NCBI GenBank assembly: GCA_018884035.1
Contig: JAHLFE010000094.1
Span: 1-39,125, forward strand
Reading direction: 5' to 3'
Length of the DNA: 39,125 nt
Origin: Candidatus Anaerobiospirillum pullicola
GTDB taxonomy: Bacteria > Pseudomonadota > Gammaproteobacteria > Enterobacterales > Succinivibrionaceae
A model generated the notes under the pieces. That model was not told the origin of the DNA. It saw only the letters and a program-made list of their open reading frames with translations, and ran no database searches. Both the position numbers and the translations under genes were made by a program. Of the stretch, positions 31,491 through 39,125 are shown in pieces (the stretch's first letter is position 1; each line of letters opens with the position of its first letter).

Positions 31491-32483
31491 TTACTTGCCT
31501 TGGCGCTTTAAGGTCTGAGGTGGCCAGTTAGGAATGCGCATGCCTAAAGATAAACCGCGCGTCGCTAACACGTCCTTAATCTCTGTTAAGGACTTCTTGC
31601 CTAAGTTCGGAGTCTTCAGTAACTCCACCTCAGTGCGCTGGACTAAATCGCCGATGAAGAAAATCTCTTCTGCCTTTAAGCAATTGGCAGAACGCACCGT
31701 CAGTTCAAGGTCTTCAACCGGTTGCAGCAGTACTGGATCTGGCAGTGGTGGCATGGATGGCATGTTCGCACTATCTGCAAGATCATCTTGGTTGACCAGA
31801 TTCTTCATCTGCTCTACCAGTAAATCAGCACTTTGCATCAGAGCCGCATCAGGGGTGATGGTGCCATTGGTCTCGATTTCAATGACCAGACGATCGAGGT
31901 CGGTACGCTGCTCCACACGAGCCGACTCCACCTCATAGACGTACCTGATCACAGGGCAAAAAGCAGCATCGATTAAAATCTCGTTGCTCTCCTTAGCAGG
32001 GTAGTGCTGTGGAGAGGTTGCTGCCACATAGCCGCGACCATGAACTGCACGCAGGTGCATTGTCAATGCTGCGTCTTCCCCCTTCAGAGTGCAGATCACC
32101 GCATCAGGATTAACGATGCTCATGCCCTCTGGGCAGGTGATATCACCTGCACGTACCACGCCCTCGCCGAGCTTGTTGATTAAGAACCACACAGGGCCAT
32201 CAACAGGCTGCGTTGCGGTAATAGCCACGGTCTTAACGTTCATGACCACTTCGGCCACAGACTCAACCATGTCTTCCTTGACCGCATGGATGTTGTCTAC
32301 ACCATCAATTTGGATAGCATCGAAAGCATAGCCAGGCAGGATCTTTAAGAGCACGTCATTTAAAGCAACGCCTAAGGTGTTACCGTAGCCGCGCTCCATT
32401 GGCTCTAAAGCAATCCGCACATGGTTTGGCCCCAGCTCAGTGAAATCAACTGGCTTTGGTTTAAGCAGGTCACAAACTGACAC
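31491..32483 (-). CDS. rpoA1: RNA polymerase alpha subunit, first paralog (beta-prime-side type)
   Basis: This 330-residue alpha sits in the normal rpoA place after rpsD. GTG at 32483 is the start (GGAG 7 bases upstream); the longer frame is unsupported. It keeps [13 protein letters not shown], but the next residues are [10 protein letters not shown]42-D43 replace the Arg pair (E. coli R44-R45) needed for binding beta. The E. coli HEYSTKEGVQED region is also gone (62-84 read [14 protein letters not shown]...). By contrast [20 protein letters not shown] (188-207), on the beta-prime side, is almost unchanged. The C-terminal domain is intact and nearly identical to that of RpoA2. I infer it occupies the beta-prime position in a heterodimer. 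Confidence 0.95.
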   Translation of the reverse strand: MSVCDLLKPKPVDFTELGPNHVRIALEPMERGYGNTLGVALNDVLLKILPGYAFDAIQIDGVDNIHAVKEDMVESVAEVVMNVKTVAITATQPVDGPVWFLINKLGEGVVRAGDITCPEGMSIVNPDAVICTLKGEDAALTMHLRAVHGRGYVAATSPQHYPAKESNEILIDAAFCPVIRYVYEVESARVEQRTDLDRLVIEIETNGTITPDAALMQSADLLVEQMKNLVNQDDLADSANMPSMPPLPDPVLLQPVEDLELTVRSANCLKAEEIFFIGDLVQRTEVELLKTPNLGKKSLTEIKDVLATRGLSLGMRIPNWPPQTLKRQGK

Positions 32484-32540
32484 TTTGATACTCCACAAGG
32501 GCAAAGAAGTGGCAAAAGGGGAAAGGCTACAGGCCCTTCA

Positions 32541-33164
32541 TTACTTGGAGTAGAACTCGACGATCAGCTGCTCCTTGATGTCGGATGGCAGCTCAGAACG
32601 CTCAGGCTTGCTCTTGTAAGTGCCCTTCATGGCGCTGTGGTCTACGTCAATCCAAGTTGGTTGCAGCGCACGCTGACCGGCTAAATCGATAGCGGTCTTG
32701 ATACGAGCTTGCTTCTTGGCCTTCTCGCGCACAGCGATCTCATCAGATGGTTGCACCTGATAGGATGGAATGTTGATCACGCGGCCGTTAACGGTAATGG
32801 CCTTGTGGCTCACGAGCTGACGGGACTCCATACGGGTGGAGCCGAAGCCCATGCGATACACGACGTTGTCAAGACGACCCTCTAACAGCTGTAACAGGTT
32901 CTCACCGGTGTTACCAGGCATGTTAGCGGCCTTCTTATAGTAATTGTGGAACTGACGCTCCAGCACGCCGTAAATGCGACGCACCTTCTGCTTCTCACGC
33001 AGCTGGGTACCGTAGTCAGATAAGCGAGATCTGCTAGCACCATGTTGACCTGGGGCGGTGTCGGCCTTGCACTTGGTATCAATGGAGCGCACGCCCGACT
33101 TTAAGAACAGATCCACACCCTCGCGACGGCTTAATTTGAGGGCTGGTCCAGTATGCTTTGCCAT
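32541..33164 (-). CDS. rpsD: 30S ribosomal protein S4 (uS4)
   Basis: S4 is a primary 16S rRNA binder and, in E. coli, the translational repressor of the alpha operon. The protein closely follows E. coli ([48 protein letters not shown], the S4 domain [15 protein letters not shown]-terminal LIVEFYSK), with 207 residues against 206. It is the zinc-free form. A GGAG lies before the ATG. It sits 31 bases after rpsK and 57 before rpoA1. Confidence 0.97.
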   Translation of the reverse strand: MAKHTGPALKLSRREGVDLFLKSGVRSIDTKCKADTAPGQHGASRSRLSDYGTQLREKQKVRRIYGVLERQFHNYYKKAANMPGNTGENLLQLLEGRLDNVVYRMGFGSTRMESRQLVSHKAITVNGRVINIPSYQVQPSDEIAVREKAKKQARIKTAIDLAGQRALQPTWIDVDHSAMKGTYKSKPERSELPSDIKEQLIVEFYSK

Positions 33165-33195
33165 TTATCTTTCTCCAAAAATAAAGCCCAGAGGA

Positions 33196-33678
33196 TTAGA
33201 CGCGACGCTTCTTTGGTGGACGGCAACCGTTGTGTGGGATTGGGGTAACATCGGTGATGTTAGTGATACGGTAGCCGATCGCATTTAAAGCGCGAATGGA
33301 GGACTCGCGGCCTGGACCTGGACCCTTGACTAAAACTTCAAGGTTCTTGACGCCATACTCTCTGGCCATTTCACCGGCACGCTCAGCAGCGATCTGTGCA
33401 GCGTATGGGGTGGACTTACGGGAGCCACGGAAGCCAGAACCACCAGCGGTAGCCCAAGACAGGGTATTGCCTTGGCGATCGGAGATGGTAACGATGGTGT
33501 TGTTGAAAGATGCGTGGATGTGAGCAACGCCGTCAGCGATTTGCTTCTTGCCGCGCTTGCCACGACGTGGGGCCGCGCTCTTAGCGGCTGGGGCAGAAGC
33601 TTGAGCGGTTGCAGCAGGGGCTGCTGGTGCAGCTGGTGCAGTTGCTGGGGTAGCGGCTTGTTGAATCTCTTCAGCCAT
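33196..33678 (-). CDS. rpsK: 30S ribosomal protein S11 (uS11) with N-terminal extension
   Basis: S11 sits on the 30S platform. From [19 protein letters not shown] to the end CRPPKKRRV it matches E. coli. The N-terminus is extended by about 30 residues rich in Ala and Pro ([19 protein letters not shown]...), giving 160 residues against 129. The extension is real by reading frame: GGAGG lies 6 bases before the second of two adjacent ATGs, and no start is placed nearer the conserved part. It lies 11 bases after rpsM. Confidence 0.95.
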   Translation of the reverse strand: MAEEIQQAATPATAPAAPAAPAATAQASAPAAKSAAPRRGKRGKKQIADGVAHIHASFNNTIVTISDRQGNTLSWATAGGSGFRGSRKSTPYAAQIAAERAGEMAREYGVKNLEVLVKGPGPGRESSIRALNAIGYRITNITDVTPIPHNGCRPPKKRRV

Positions 33679-33689
33679 CATGTGCCTCC

Positions 33690-34046
33690 TTACTTCTTAA
33701 TGCTCTTACGTGGGCCCTTACGAGTACGGGCGTTAGTCTTGGTACGTTGACCGCGCACTGGTAAGCCACGGCGGTGACGTAAACCACGATAAGCACCAAG
33801 ATCCATGAGACGCTTGATGTTCATGGACACTTCACGACGTAAGTCGCCTTCTACGGTGTACTTAGCAACCTCAGCACGAATCTTATCTAAGGTAGCCTCG
33901 TCGAGCTCTTTGAACTTGGTTAACTCTTCAACCCCAGTGGCACGGCAGATGTCACGTGCACGGGTAGGGCCGATGCCGTAGATGGACTGCAGAGCAATCA
34001 CGGCGATCTTGTGATCAGGCACATTGATGCCAGCGATACGGGCCAC
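33690..34046 (-). CDS. rpsM: 30S ribosomal protein S13 (uS13)
   Basis: S13 is in the 30S head and bridges to the 50S and P-site tRNA. GTG at 34046 (AGGAG 7 bases upstream) gives [13 protein letters not shown]..., 118 residues exactly as in E. coli, whose rpsM also starts with GTG. The [11 protein letters not shown] and [16 protein letters not shown] segments are diagnostic. It is the first gene of the alpha operon; no rpmJ or secY lies upstream. Confidence 0.97.
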   Translation of the reverse strand: MARIAGINVPDHKIAVIALQSIYGIGPTRARDICRATGVEELTKFKELDEATLDKIRAEVAKYTVEGDLRREVSMNIKRLMDLGAYRGLRHRRGLPVRGQRTKTNARTRKGPRKSIKK

Positions 34047-34128
34047 TATTGATCTCCTAAAAAAGGTCGGTTTAACATTAGCCATCGCAAAGCCCGTGAG
34101 GATACGCGACAGCTGGAATAGTGCACTT
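34044..34128 (-). promoter_or_regulatory. Probable S4-responsive leader around the rpsM start
   Basis: In the leader RNA a CACUAUU (minus strand 34123-34117 of its complement) can pair perfectly with AAUAGUG, which contains the rpsM GUG start (34050-34044). Between them lies GCGTATCCTCACGGGCTTTG, which recalls the GUAUCCUG..ACGGGCUUU of the E. coli alpha-operon pseudoknot bound by S4. I infer translational autoregulation; the resemblance is from memory. Confidence 0.5.
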
Positions 34129-34422
34129 TCTGGGAACCATTTTTCATGGTCAAGACGCCTTACAGGCGGTGGGCCAACTTTGAGGTGACGGATGCGACCT
34201 CTAGAGGTGGTTCAAATCCCCTAAAAAAGCAGCCGTGGAACAGTGGGCCTTGACCTCACGGTCGGGGTCTTGTTGCCATCATCTAGCTTGTCAGCAACCT
34301 TACGTGTGCACCATAAGAGTGCTGTGAGGTTGATGGGGCGGCCTTTATGTTTGCAGCGTAGACGCTAAAGCGCACGCCTAAGGGCGGCGACCAAAAATGA
34401 CAAGACAGGCTGTGGTCTGCGC

Positions 34423-34451
34423 ATTTTATGTGATAGTCTTCAAAAAATCAA
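34423..34451 (-). promoter_or_regulatory. Candidate alpha-operon promoter
   Basis: On the minus strand TTGATT (34451-34446), 17 bases, TAAAAT (34428-34423), with T-rich sequence upstream. It would start transcription about 370 bases before rpsM, giving a long leader. Confidence 0.5.
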
Positions 34452-34716
34452 CAAAAAGTTGCAGGTGCACAAGCGCACCATTGTAACTGTTTTGGAGGGG
34501 AAAGCAAAGCCATGGGCGTGGTTTGGGGCAAAGAGCTTTGGGTGTAGGGAGGGGCGCGGGGGATGGCAACTTCGCAGGGTTGTGTGTAATGCGTTGTAGA
34601 GGCCGAGAAGGCAAGAGAGAACAGGGGTAGCTGGCGCAAAAAGGACTACAACAACTACTACAGAGGAAGTAGCGCCTAGTGAAGGCACTCTTAGAAAGTT
34701 GAGAGGCGTGTATCCT

Positions 34717-34757
34717 TGGCTGTGGCTGTGGCTGTGGCTGTGGCCGTGGCCGTGGCC
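34717..34757. repeat. Hexanucleotide tandem repeat TGGCTG/TGGCCG
   Basis: Four TGGCTG then two TGGCCG copies and a partial one. On the minus strand it would encode Ala-Thr dipeptides, as in other tails of this genome, but no gene across it is credible. Confidence 0.85.
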
Positions 34758-34998
34758 TTAGACTTAGCCTTTGCTTGGGGCACGACTATCGCTACCACTA
34801 AGAGTAAAGGCACTGTATGGTGCCCCCGCAGATACGGCCTGCAATCGCCATAAGCTAAAAGTGGCGATAGTGAGCGCGCCACCCGTACCTTAAGACCCTT
34901 TCCTTAAGATAAGCAGCGCAGCATCCATAACTAATGTCTTACAAGCGCAAGCTACAGTGCGCGGCGTGCTGGTGTATTTCAGTAGTGTTCACTACTTC

Positions 34999-36255
34999 TT
35001 ACAGCTGCGGGTTAAAAAACGAGGTGTTGATGCCCAGCTGATTGAGCAGACGCATTAGCGGCTCCACTCCCAAAATCAAGGACACAATCACCACGACCAG
35101 CAACATGGTCACCGCTAAGACCACAATTGTCCAGCGTAAGCTGCTCTGACCGCGAATGATCTCCTGATTTCGCAGCTGCGCCATCAGCTGCTGCATCGGT
35201 TGCAACTGCTCCTTGATGAGCGTCATTTCCCGTCCGAGGCCTAAGCGAGCGTAGCACTCCTCTGCAAGGTCTAAAGCCAAGCGATTGCGGTAGTCAATGC
35301 TGGAGATGAGATAGCTCTGCGTTAAGAAGAGCTCCACTTGGCGGTAAATGTAGTTGATCTCATGCAGGTGGTGGCGTGGGCGCCACAGTAAGCGCCGCCC
35401 GAGCTTGAGCTTTTCCTTAAGCGTAGCGCCTAAGGTGCGGTTAATCCGCCGCAGCGTGTACTTGTAGCCTAAGCTCTGCCCCAAGATGAGGATCAGCGGT
35501 ACCAGCGTGTTTGGCCCCTGCATCGTCGGCACAATGCCTCTAAAGCCAATGTAGCGGATAAACTCCATGCCGCCACTGTCAGCAAAGCACGCAAAGCTGT
35601 GATGGCGCAGCATCATGGTGCCACGTTGTGCAGGGCTACCGCGCAAATAACGACTGGTGAGACTCAAAAAGAGGTCGTTTACCGAGCCAGCTTCCACGCT
35701 TAAGGTCGGAGACTCAATATAGAAGACCTCAAAGTCAGGCTCGACGGGGCAGCTGTCGTTTTTGCCATTTTTCTTACCACGTGCACGGGCGGTGCTCTTG
35801 GCGCTTAGGGTGCCACGGCCCATGCCGCGTGAGAGTCTCAATTGCTGAGCTTTCTTCTCGGCTTCAGTGAGATTAGCCGCGCTCATGGTGAGCTGGTGCG
35901 GGCTGTGCTCAGGGCTAAAGGTGCCTTTATCCATGGCCACCTCTTCGATAAACACAAAGATGTTGCACGGAAAAGGCGTGTTACGAAAGAGGCTTAGGAA
36001 GTAGGTTTGGACGAAGTCCGGATGGAACTGATGGTAGACCTTATGGCGCTGGCAGAGGTTGTAGAAGTAGTTGCCGCTTAAGCTGTCGTCGTCAAAGAGT
36101 TTGACGCCAGTGGCCGTGAGGTCAATGGGATCGTACTTGCTAAAGTCGTAGCTTAAGTCGGTGATCTTAAACGCAATGCGCCAAAACTTAATGGCGGTAT
36201 TGCCACTTGAGGTGTAGCTTACCGTGTTCTTGAGATGACGCAATGGTTCGCTCAT
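34999..36255 (-). CDS. Unknown protein with a single C-terminal membrane anchor
   Basis: I do not recognise this 418-residue protein. ATG at 36255 has AAGGA 6 bases upstream; the slightly longer frame is unlikely. There is no signal peptide. The N-terminal half (about 15-110) and middle (about 170-260) are mixed and Phe/Tyr-rich; residues 125-165 form a basic Arg/Lys/Ala/Gly linker. From about 265 on it is helical and charged, probably coiled coil, then one membrane helix (375-397, LAVTMLLVVVIVSLILGV) and a short tail. The plan of helices plus a C-terminal membrane helix recalls RMND1/DUF155 or CorA-like proteins, but I see no GMN or other decisive motif. It stands alone between rho and the alpha operon. 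Confidence 0.75.
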   Translation of the reverse strand: MSEPLRHLKNTVSYTSSGNTAIKFWRIAFKITDLSYDFSKYDPIDLTATGVKLFDDDSLSGNYFYNLCQRHKVYHQFHPDFVQTYFLSLFRNTPFPCNIFVFIEEVAMDKGTFSPEHSPHQLTMSAANLTEAEKKAQQLRLSRGMGRGTLSAKSTARARGKKNGKNDSCPVEPDFEVFYIESPTLSVEAGSVNDLFLSLTSRYLRGSPAQRGTMMLRHHSFACFADSGGMEFIRYIGFRGIVPTMQGPNTLVPLILILGQSLGYKYTLRRINRTLGATLKEKLKLGRRLLWRPRHHLHEINYIYRQVELFLTQSYLISSIDYRNRLALDLAEECYARLGLGREMTLIKEQLQPMQQLMAQLRNQEIIRGQSSLRWTIVVLAVTMLLVVVIVSLILGVEPLMRLLNQLGINTSFFNPQL

Positions 36256-36922
36256 AAGTAGTCCTTGCAAGCGGATGAGGGCTTCGCATTAAAGGTGAGG
36301 CACTTACAGGGAGCAAGGCCAGCAGAAGATTTCTGCTGCATGTAGCTTAGGCATGCCTCAGGCCAAAGTAGGGTGGCACTAGCGATAGTAAGCTTGGGGT
36401 AGACGCAGGAGCACGCTTGTAGGCAAGGATGCATTGCAGCCTAGAAAGCATCGACAAAAGTGCTGGGAAGCTGCTTGGGGGAGAGTGTTTTGAGTGCAGA
36501 TAGAGTGTGTGAGGGGAGGGGCTTCACTGAGCTCTGAATGAGCTCTTAAGGTAAGAGCGTTAAGCGCAAGAAGTGCTTTAGCGGAGTGGTAGGAGTAGGG
36601 AGCTGAGGAAAGTGGCGACCGGAGGATAGTGGCGACCTATGCGAGCGAACATCGCCTAGAGGTACCTATAGGTAGTTGGTTGCTAAGCACCACATGTCAT
36701 CGGGCCTGTTGCCCTGTTTACGCCTCTGGTAAGGCGAAATTACATCTTAGGGCTTGAACGTAATGGCAGTGATCACATCAAGCGGCTGCTTAGGATAGTG
36801 GTTTTCTTCAATGATGTACGCAACCACACAGGCCGGAAATTAGTGATCTTAGTGCAGGCTGCTTCAGACATTGTGGCTGAGCCTGAGCGTCGCCTGCACC
36901 TAAGTCTCAGAGCGTGAGCGCT
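36256..36922. other. Gap between rho and the unknown membrane protein gene
   Basis: Apart from a short coding-like remnant (36747-36842) I see only weak repeats (GAGCTC twice near 36530-36546). There is no clear terminator for rho. Confidence 0.4.
36747..36842 (-). pseudogene. Possible remnant of a small gene
   Basis: On the minus strand a 30-codon open stretch between two TAA stops reads FPACVVAYIIEENHYPKQPL and continues DVITAITFKP, which has the composition of real protein. An ATG in another frame just upstream opens MSEAACTKITNF, so a single frameshift would join the two. I cannot name a family. Confidence 0.3.
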
Positions 36923-38185
36923 TTATTGTGGGCGCTTCATCGCCTCAAAGAATTCCTCGTTGGTCTTGGTCATGGACAGCTTGTCTAACAGGAATTCCAT
37001 GGCCTCGATCTCACCCATTGGATGCAGGAACTTACGTAAGATCCACATCTTTTGCAGCTCGTCAGGCGTGGTTAAGAGCTCCTCACGACGCGTGCCGGAG
37101 CGAGTGACGTCAATGGCAGGGTACACGCGCTTGTCAGCAATCTTACGCGACAGATGCAGCTCCATGTTACCGGTGCCCTTGAACTCTTCGTAGATCACTT
37201 CGTCCATCTTCGAGCCGGTGTCGATTAAGGCCGTACCGATAATGGTCAGCGAGCCACCTTCCTCGACGTTACGGGCCGCACCAAAGAGACGCTTTGGTCT
37301 TTGCAGCGCGTTGGCATCCACACCACCGGTTAAGACCTTGCCCGAGGCAGGAATCACTGTATTGTAGGCACGAGCTAAACGGGTGATGGAGTCCATGAAG
37401 ATAACCACATCACGCTTGTGCTCGACTAAGCGCTTAGCTTTTTCAATCACCATCTCGGCCACTTGGACGTGACGGGCTGCTGGCTCATCAAAGGTCGAGG
37501 CTACCACCTCACCATTTACCATGCGGCGCATCTCGGTCACTTCCTCTGGGCGCTCATCGATTAAGAGCACAATGATGACGCACTCTGGGTTGTTAGCGCA
37601 GATCGAGTGGGCAATGTTCTGTAAGAGCACCGTCTTACCAGCTTTTGGCGGAGCTACGATCAGAGCACGCTGCCCCTTACCAATAGGGGCGGTGAGGTCA
37701 ATCACACGTGCAGTGATGTCTTCTTTGGAACCGTTGCCAACCTCAAGACGCATGCGCTCATCAGCAAAGATTGGAGTGAGGTTCTCAAAAAGAATCTTAT
37801 TGCGCGCGTTTTCAGGCTGCTCGAAGTTGACCTGATCAACCTTGAGCAGAGCAAAGTAGCGTTCCCCCTCTTTTGGCGGGCGAATCTTACCAGAGATGGA
37901 GTCACCAGTGCGCAGGTTGAAACGGCGCACTTGGCTTGGAGAAACGTAAATATCATCTGGGCCAGCCAGATACGAGCTGTCAGCACTGCGTAAGAAACCG
38001 AAGCCATCTGGCAGGATTTCGATTACGCCTTCACCAAAGATGTCCTCGCCCGTGCGAGCGCACAGCTTCAGCAGGTTGAAGATAATTTCTTTTTTCCCCA
38101 GGCGGGCAGTATTTTCAATGCCTGCTTGCTCGCACATCTCAACCAGCTGTGCGACTGGGGTGTTCTTTAGCTCATTAAGATTCAT
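36923..38185 (-). CDS. rho: Transcription termination factor Rho
   Basis: Rho is a hexameric RNA helicase that ends transcripts. The 420-residue protein (E. coli 419) follows E. coli closely: N-terminal helical domain, primary RNA-binding cold-shock domain ([19 protein letters not shown], 60-78), Walker A APPKAGKT (178-185), the Q-loop segment, and the R-loop [12 protein letters not shown]. There is no long insertion as in actinobacterial Rho. It is alone on its transcript; E. coli has trxA-rhoL upstream, not seen here. A long leader with stem-loops precedes it. No good Shine-Dalgarno is seen before the ATG. Confidence 0.97.
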   Translation of the reverse strand: MNLNELKNTPVAQLVEMCEQAGIENTARLGKKEIIFNLLKLCARTGEDIFGEGVIEILPDGFGFLRSADSSYLAGPDDIYVSPSQVRRFNLRTGDSISGKIRPPKEGERYFALLKVDQVNFEQPENARNKILFENLTPIFADERMRLEVGNGSKEDITARVIDLTAPIGKGQRALIVAPPKAGKTVLLQNIAHSICANNPECVIIVLLIDERPEEVTEMRRMVNGEVVASTFDEPAARHVQVAEMVIEKAKRLVEHKRDVVIFMDSITRLARAYNTVIPASGKVLTGGVDANALQRPKRLFGAARNVEEGGSLTIIGTALIDTGSKMDEVIYEEFKGTGNMELHLSRKIADKRVYPAIDVTRSGTRREELLTTPDELQKMWILRKFLHPMGEIEAMEFLLDKLSMTKTNEEFFEAMKRPQ

Positions 38186-38937
38186 AAAAAATCAGAACTA
38201 TTAGAGGTAGGAATGTCTGCGGCGGACAAAAGATCACAAGCACACACGGCGGGTGTGTTTGGCGTAATCGCCATCGAGCACTAAGAAAACCGCAACCACG
38301 ACCTCAAAGGGGATGAGGTTTTTGTTCTTTACCCATCAAACTCTTTGCTTTGTCCACACAAGTGCGCACTTAAGCTTGCAGTTTCGATGCAGCTTAAGTG
38401 GTAATAACCACAACCACAGAAAAAGAAAGAAGCAGATGAGAGCGGGGAAGTAGCGGCATGCTGTAGAGTGTAGAGCAAGCGCCAATTAGCTCAAGAAAAA
38501 CGTGGGACTATACTCGAAAAGATTACGACGTCGAGAGAACGAGGCACAGCAGAAGTTGCTGCGCACAACTTTGTATCTCCGCTGAAACCCATGGAGATTT
38601 AAGGGGAAAATGGAAGGAAAACCTAGCTCGGAGGGGAGATCTATGCGGCAGGGGCGGTAAGCGTCGCGCTTACTATCCGTATTTTCCACCTAAGAAGAGA
38701 CATAGCCACTAAGCCACGCAGCACGTGCGGGATTTACTCCAGCTTAAGAGACAAGATGCCGTAAGGAGAGCAGGAGCATTTATGGCTGCAGGTGCCAAAG
38801 CACCTTACTGGGCGCAAATCATATCACAAGAAAGAAAAAATGTGGCATACACACGCAAGATAAGGTGTTTTTGGCCCGAAGCAAAAGCTCTATGGTGCAG
38901 GCTGTCACCAGTAAAGTGATGGGGTGATGGTGTGCTG
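38186..38937. other. Upstream region of rho, with stem-loops
   Basis: No credible gene. Besides the hairpin at 38367-38400 there is CACAC/GTGTG near 38242-38260 and ACCTCA..TGAGGT near 38303-38320, followed on the plus strand by TTTTTG. The short frames at 38486-38689 (-) and 38725-38919 (+) have no recognisable family. Confidence 0.45.
38367..38400. other. Large stem-loop in the rho leader
   Basis: CACTTAAGCT (38367-38376), one bulged T, GCA, a 7-base loop, TGC and AGCTTAAGTG (38391-38400) form a 13-bp stem about 180 bases before the rho start. It could be a control structure in the leader; E. coli rho is autoregulated by attenuation in its leader. Confidence 0.55.
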
Positions 38938-39125
38938 ATGTCGAGGAGTTCTGGCAAGGTCACCAACAAAAACAGCCTCTATGACTCGTACATCCGCGCG
39001 TTTCGCTGGGCCTCGGACAAGATCAAAGAACGTGGTGTCATTGCCTTTGTGACCAATGCGGGCTGGTTAGACTCTGCTGCGGCCAGTGGTGTGCGTCGCT
39101 CATTAGTCGAGGAATTTAGCTCGAT
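38938..39125 (+). pseudogene. 5'-truncated fragment of a type ISP-like restriction-modification enzyme, running off the right edge
   Basis: From an ATG at 38938 the frame stays open to the window end. It reads NKNSLYDSYIRAFRWASDKI, then GVIAFVTNAGWLDS and VRRSLVEEFSS. This matches the methyltransferase region just after the NPPY motif in large single-chain helicase-methylase restriction enzymes (type ISP, LlaGI class). The nuclease, helicase and NPPY parts that should precede it, well over 800 residues, are absent: an in-frame TGA lies at 38917-38919 and no other frame upstream resembles them. So this is the 3' part of a truncated gene, or a rearrangement joint. Confidence 0.7.

Larger units (their letters stand above)
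34047..34998. other. Long leader and upstream region of the alpha operon
   Basis: No supported gene. It contains the leader hairpins (CGCCT/AGGCG at 34156-34168; palindrome ACCTCTAGAGGT at 34197-34208), a candidate promoter at 34423-34451 and a hexanucleotide repeat at 34717-34757. Short minus-strand frames over the repeat have no family resemblance. Confidence 0.5.

Noticed and set aside
29795..32483. rpoA duplication as an assembly artefact
   Set aside because: The copies differ throughout, including many silent sites and the whole N-terminal domain, and each has its own start signals.
34204..34222. tRNA T-arm-like sequence GGTGGTTCAAATCCCC on the plus strand
   Set aside because: No acceptor, D or anticodon stems can be built around it and no CCA or tmRNA tag frame is near.
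34691..34882. 63-codon minus-strand frame ending in Ala-Thr repeats
   Set aside because: It is produced by the hexanucleotide repeat; no ribosome site or family similarity.
38486..38919. Two short frames upstream of rho and of the type ISP fragment
   Set aside because: Neither resembles a known protein nor the missing N-terminal part of the restriction enzyme.

Overview
The window reads as chromosomal DNA of a gammaproteobacterium. Most proteins (RpoA, ribosomal proteins S4/S11/S13/L17, Rho, AlaS, ParC, PlsC, RF2, LysS, DnaB, Alr, NadC, DapA) look like diverged relatives of the Escherichia coli ones, and several E. coli gene neighbourhoods are kept: dnaB-alr, prfB-lysS, parC-plsC, alaS-csrA-tRNA-Ser(GCU)-tRNA-Arg(ACG). 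Leucine is often written TTA, intergenic gaps are long, and many housekeeping proteins carry Ala/Thr/Glu-rich tails. A Succinivibrionaceae-like bacterium would fit, but I infer this from general character, not from a search.

Layout. 1-420: the end of an unknown gene and an orphan RelB/DinJ-type antitoxin with no visible start codon or toxin. 585-5832: rluA (+), then djlA, murU, amgK and trmB (-); amgK-murU is the MurNAc kinase/uridylyltransferase pair of peptidoglycan recycling. 6236-10644: dapA, lysS and prfB (-), prfB keeping the programmed +1 frameshift. 10964-15135: nadC (+) with strong terminators, then alr and dnaB (-). 15806-21297: tRNA-Arg and tRNA-Ser behind one near-consensus promoter, a DNA adenine methyltransferase with a wrecked partner gene, csrA and alaS (all -). 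22052-25724: plsC and parC. 26446-28828: a periplasmic L,D-transpeptidase/DpaA-like protein and a GT9 glycosyltransferase (+). 29104-34046: an unknown acidic protein, then an alpha operon read on the minus strand as rpsM-rpsK-rpsD-rpoA1-rplQ-rpoA2. 34999-38185: an unknown tail-anchored membrane protein and rho. 38938-39125: a 5'-truncated piece of a type ISP-like restriction-modification enzyme.

The most striking element is the alpha operon. It has two different genes for the RNA polymerase alpha subunit, one on each side of rplQ. Their C-terminal domains are almost identical in protein but differ at many silent sites. Their N-terminal domains have decayed in opposite places: RpoA1 has lost the Arg-Arg pair (E. 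coli R44-R45) needed to bind beta but keeps the segment that contacts beta-prime, while RpoA2 keeps the Arg pair and has lost the beta-prime segment. This predicts an obligate alpha1-alpha2 heterodimer in which RpoA2 sits on beta and RpoA1 on beta-prime. Francisella is the precedent for two alpha subunits, but a tandem arrangement flanking rplQ with such clear reciprocal loss is not something I know as described. The operon is also cut off from the spc operon and has its own promoter and a leader that can pair with the rpsM start codon.

Other points of interest are the restriction-modification remnant inserted in conserved alaS-csrA-tRNA synteny, a CsrA with altered RNA-binding residues and an acidic tail, a cysteine cluster in AmgK, an extended S11, and a recurring GCGCC-N4-GGCGC hairpin between genes.
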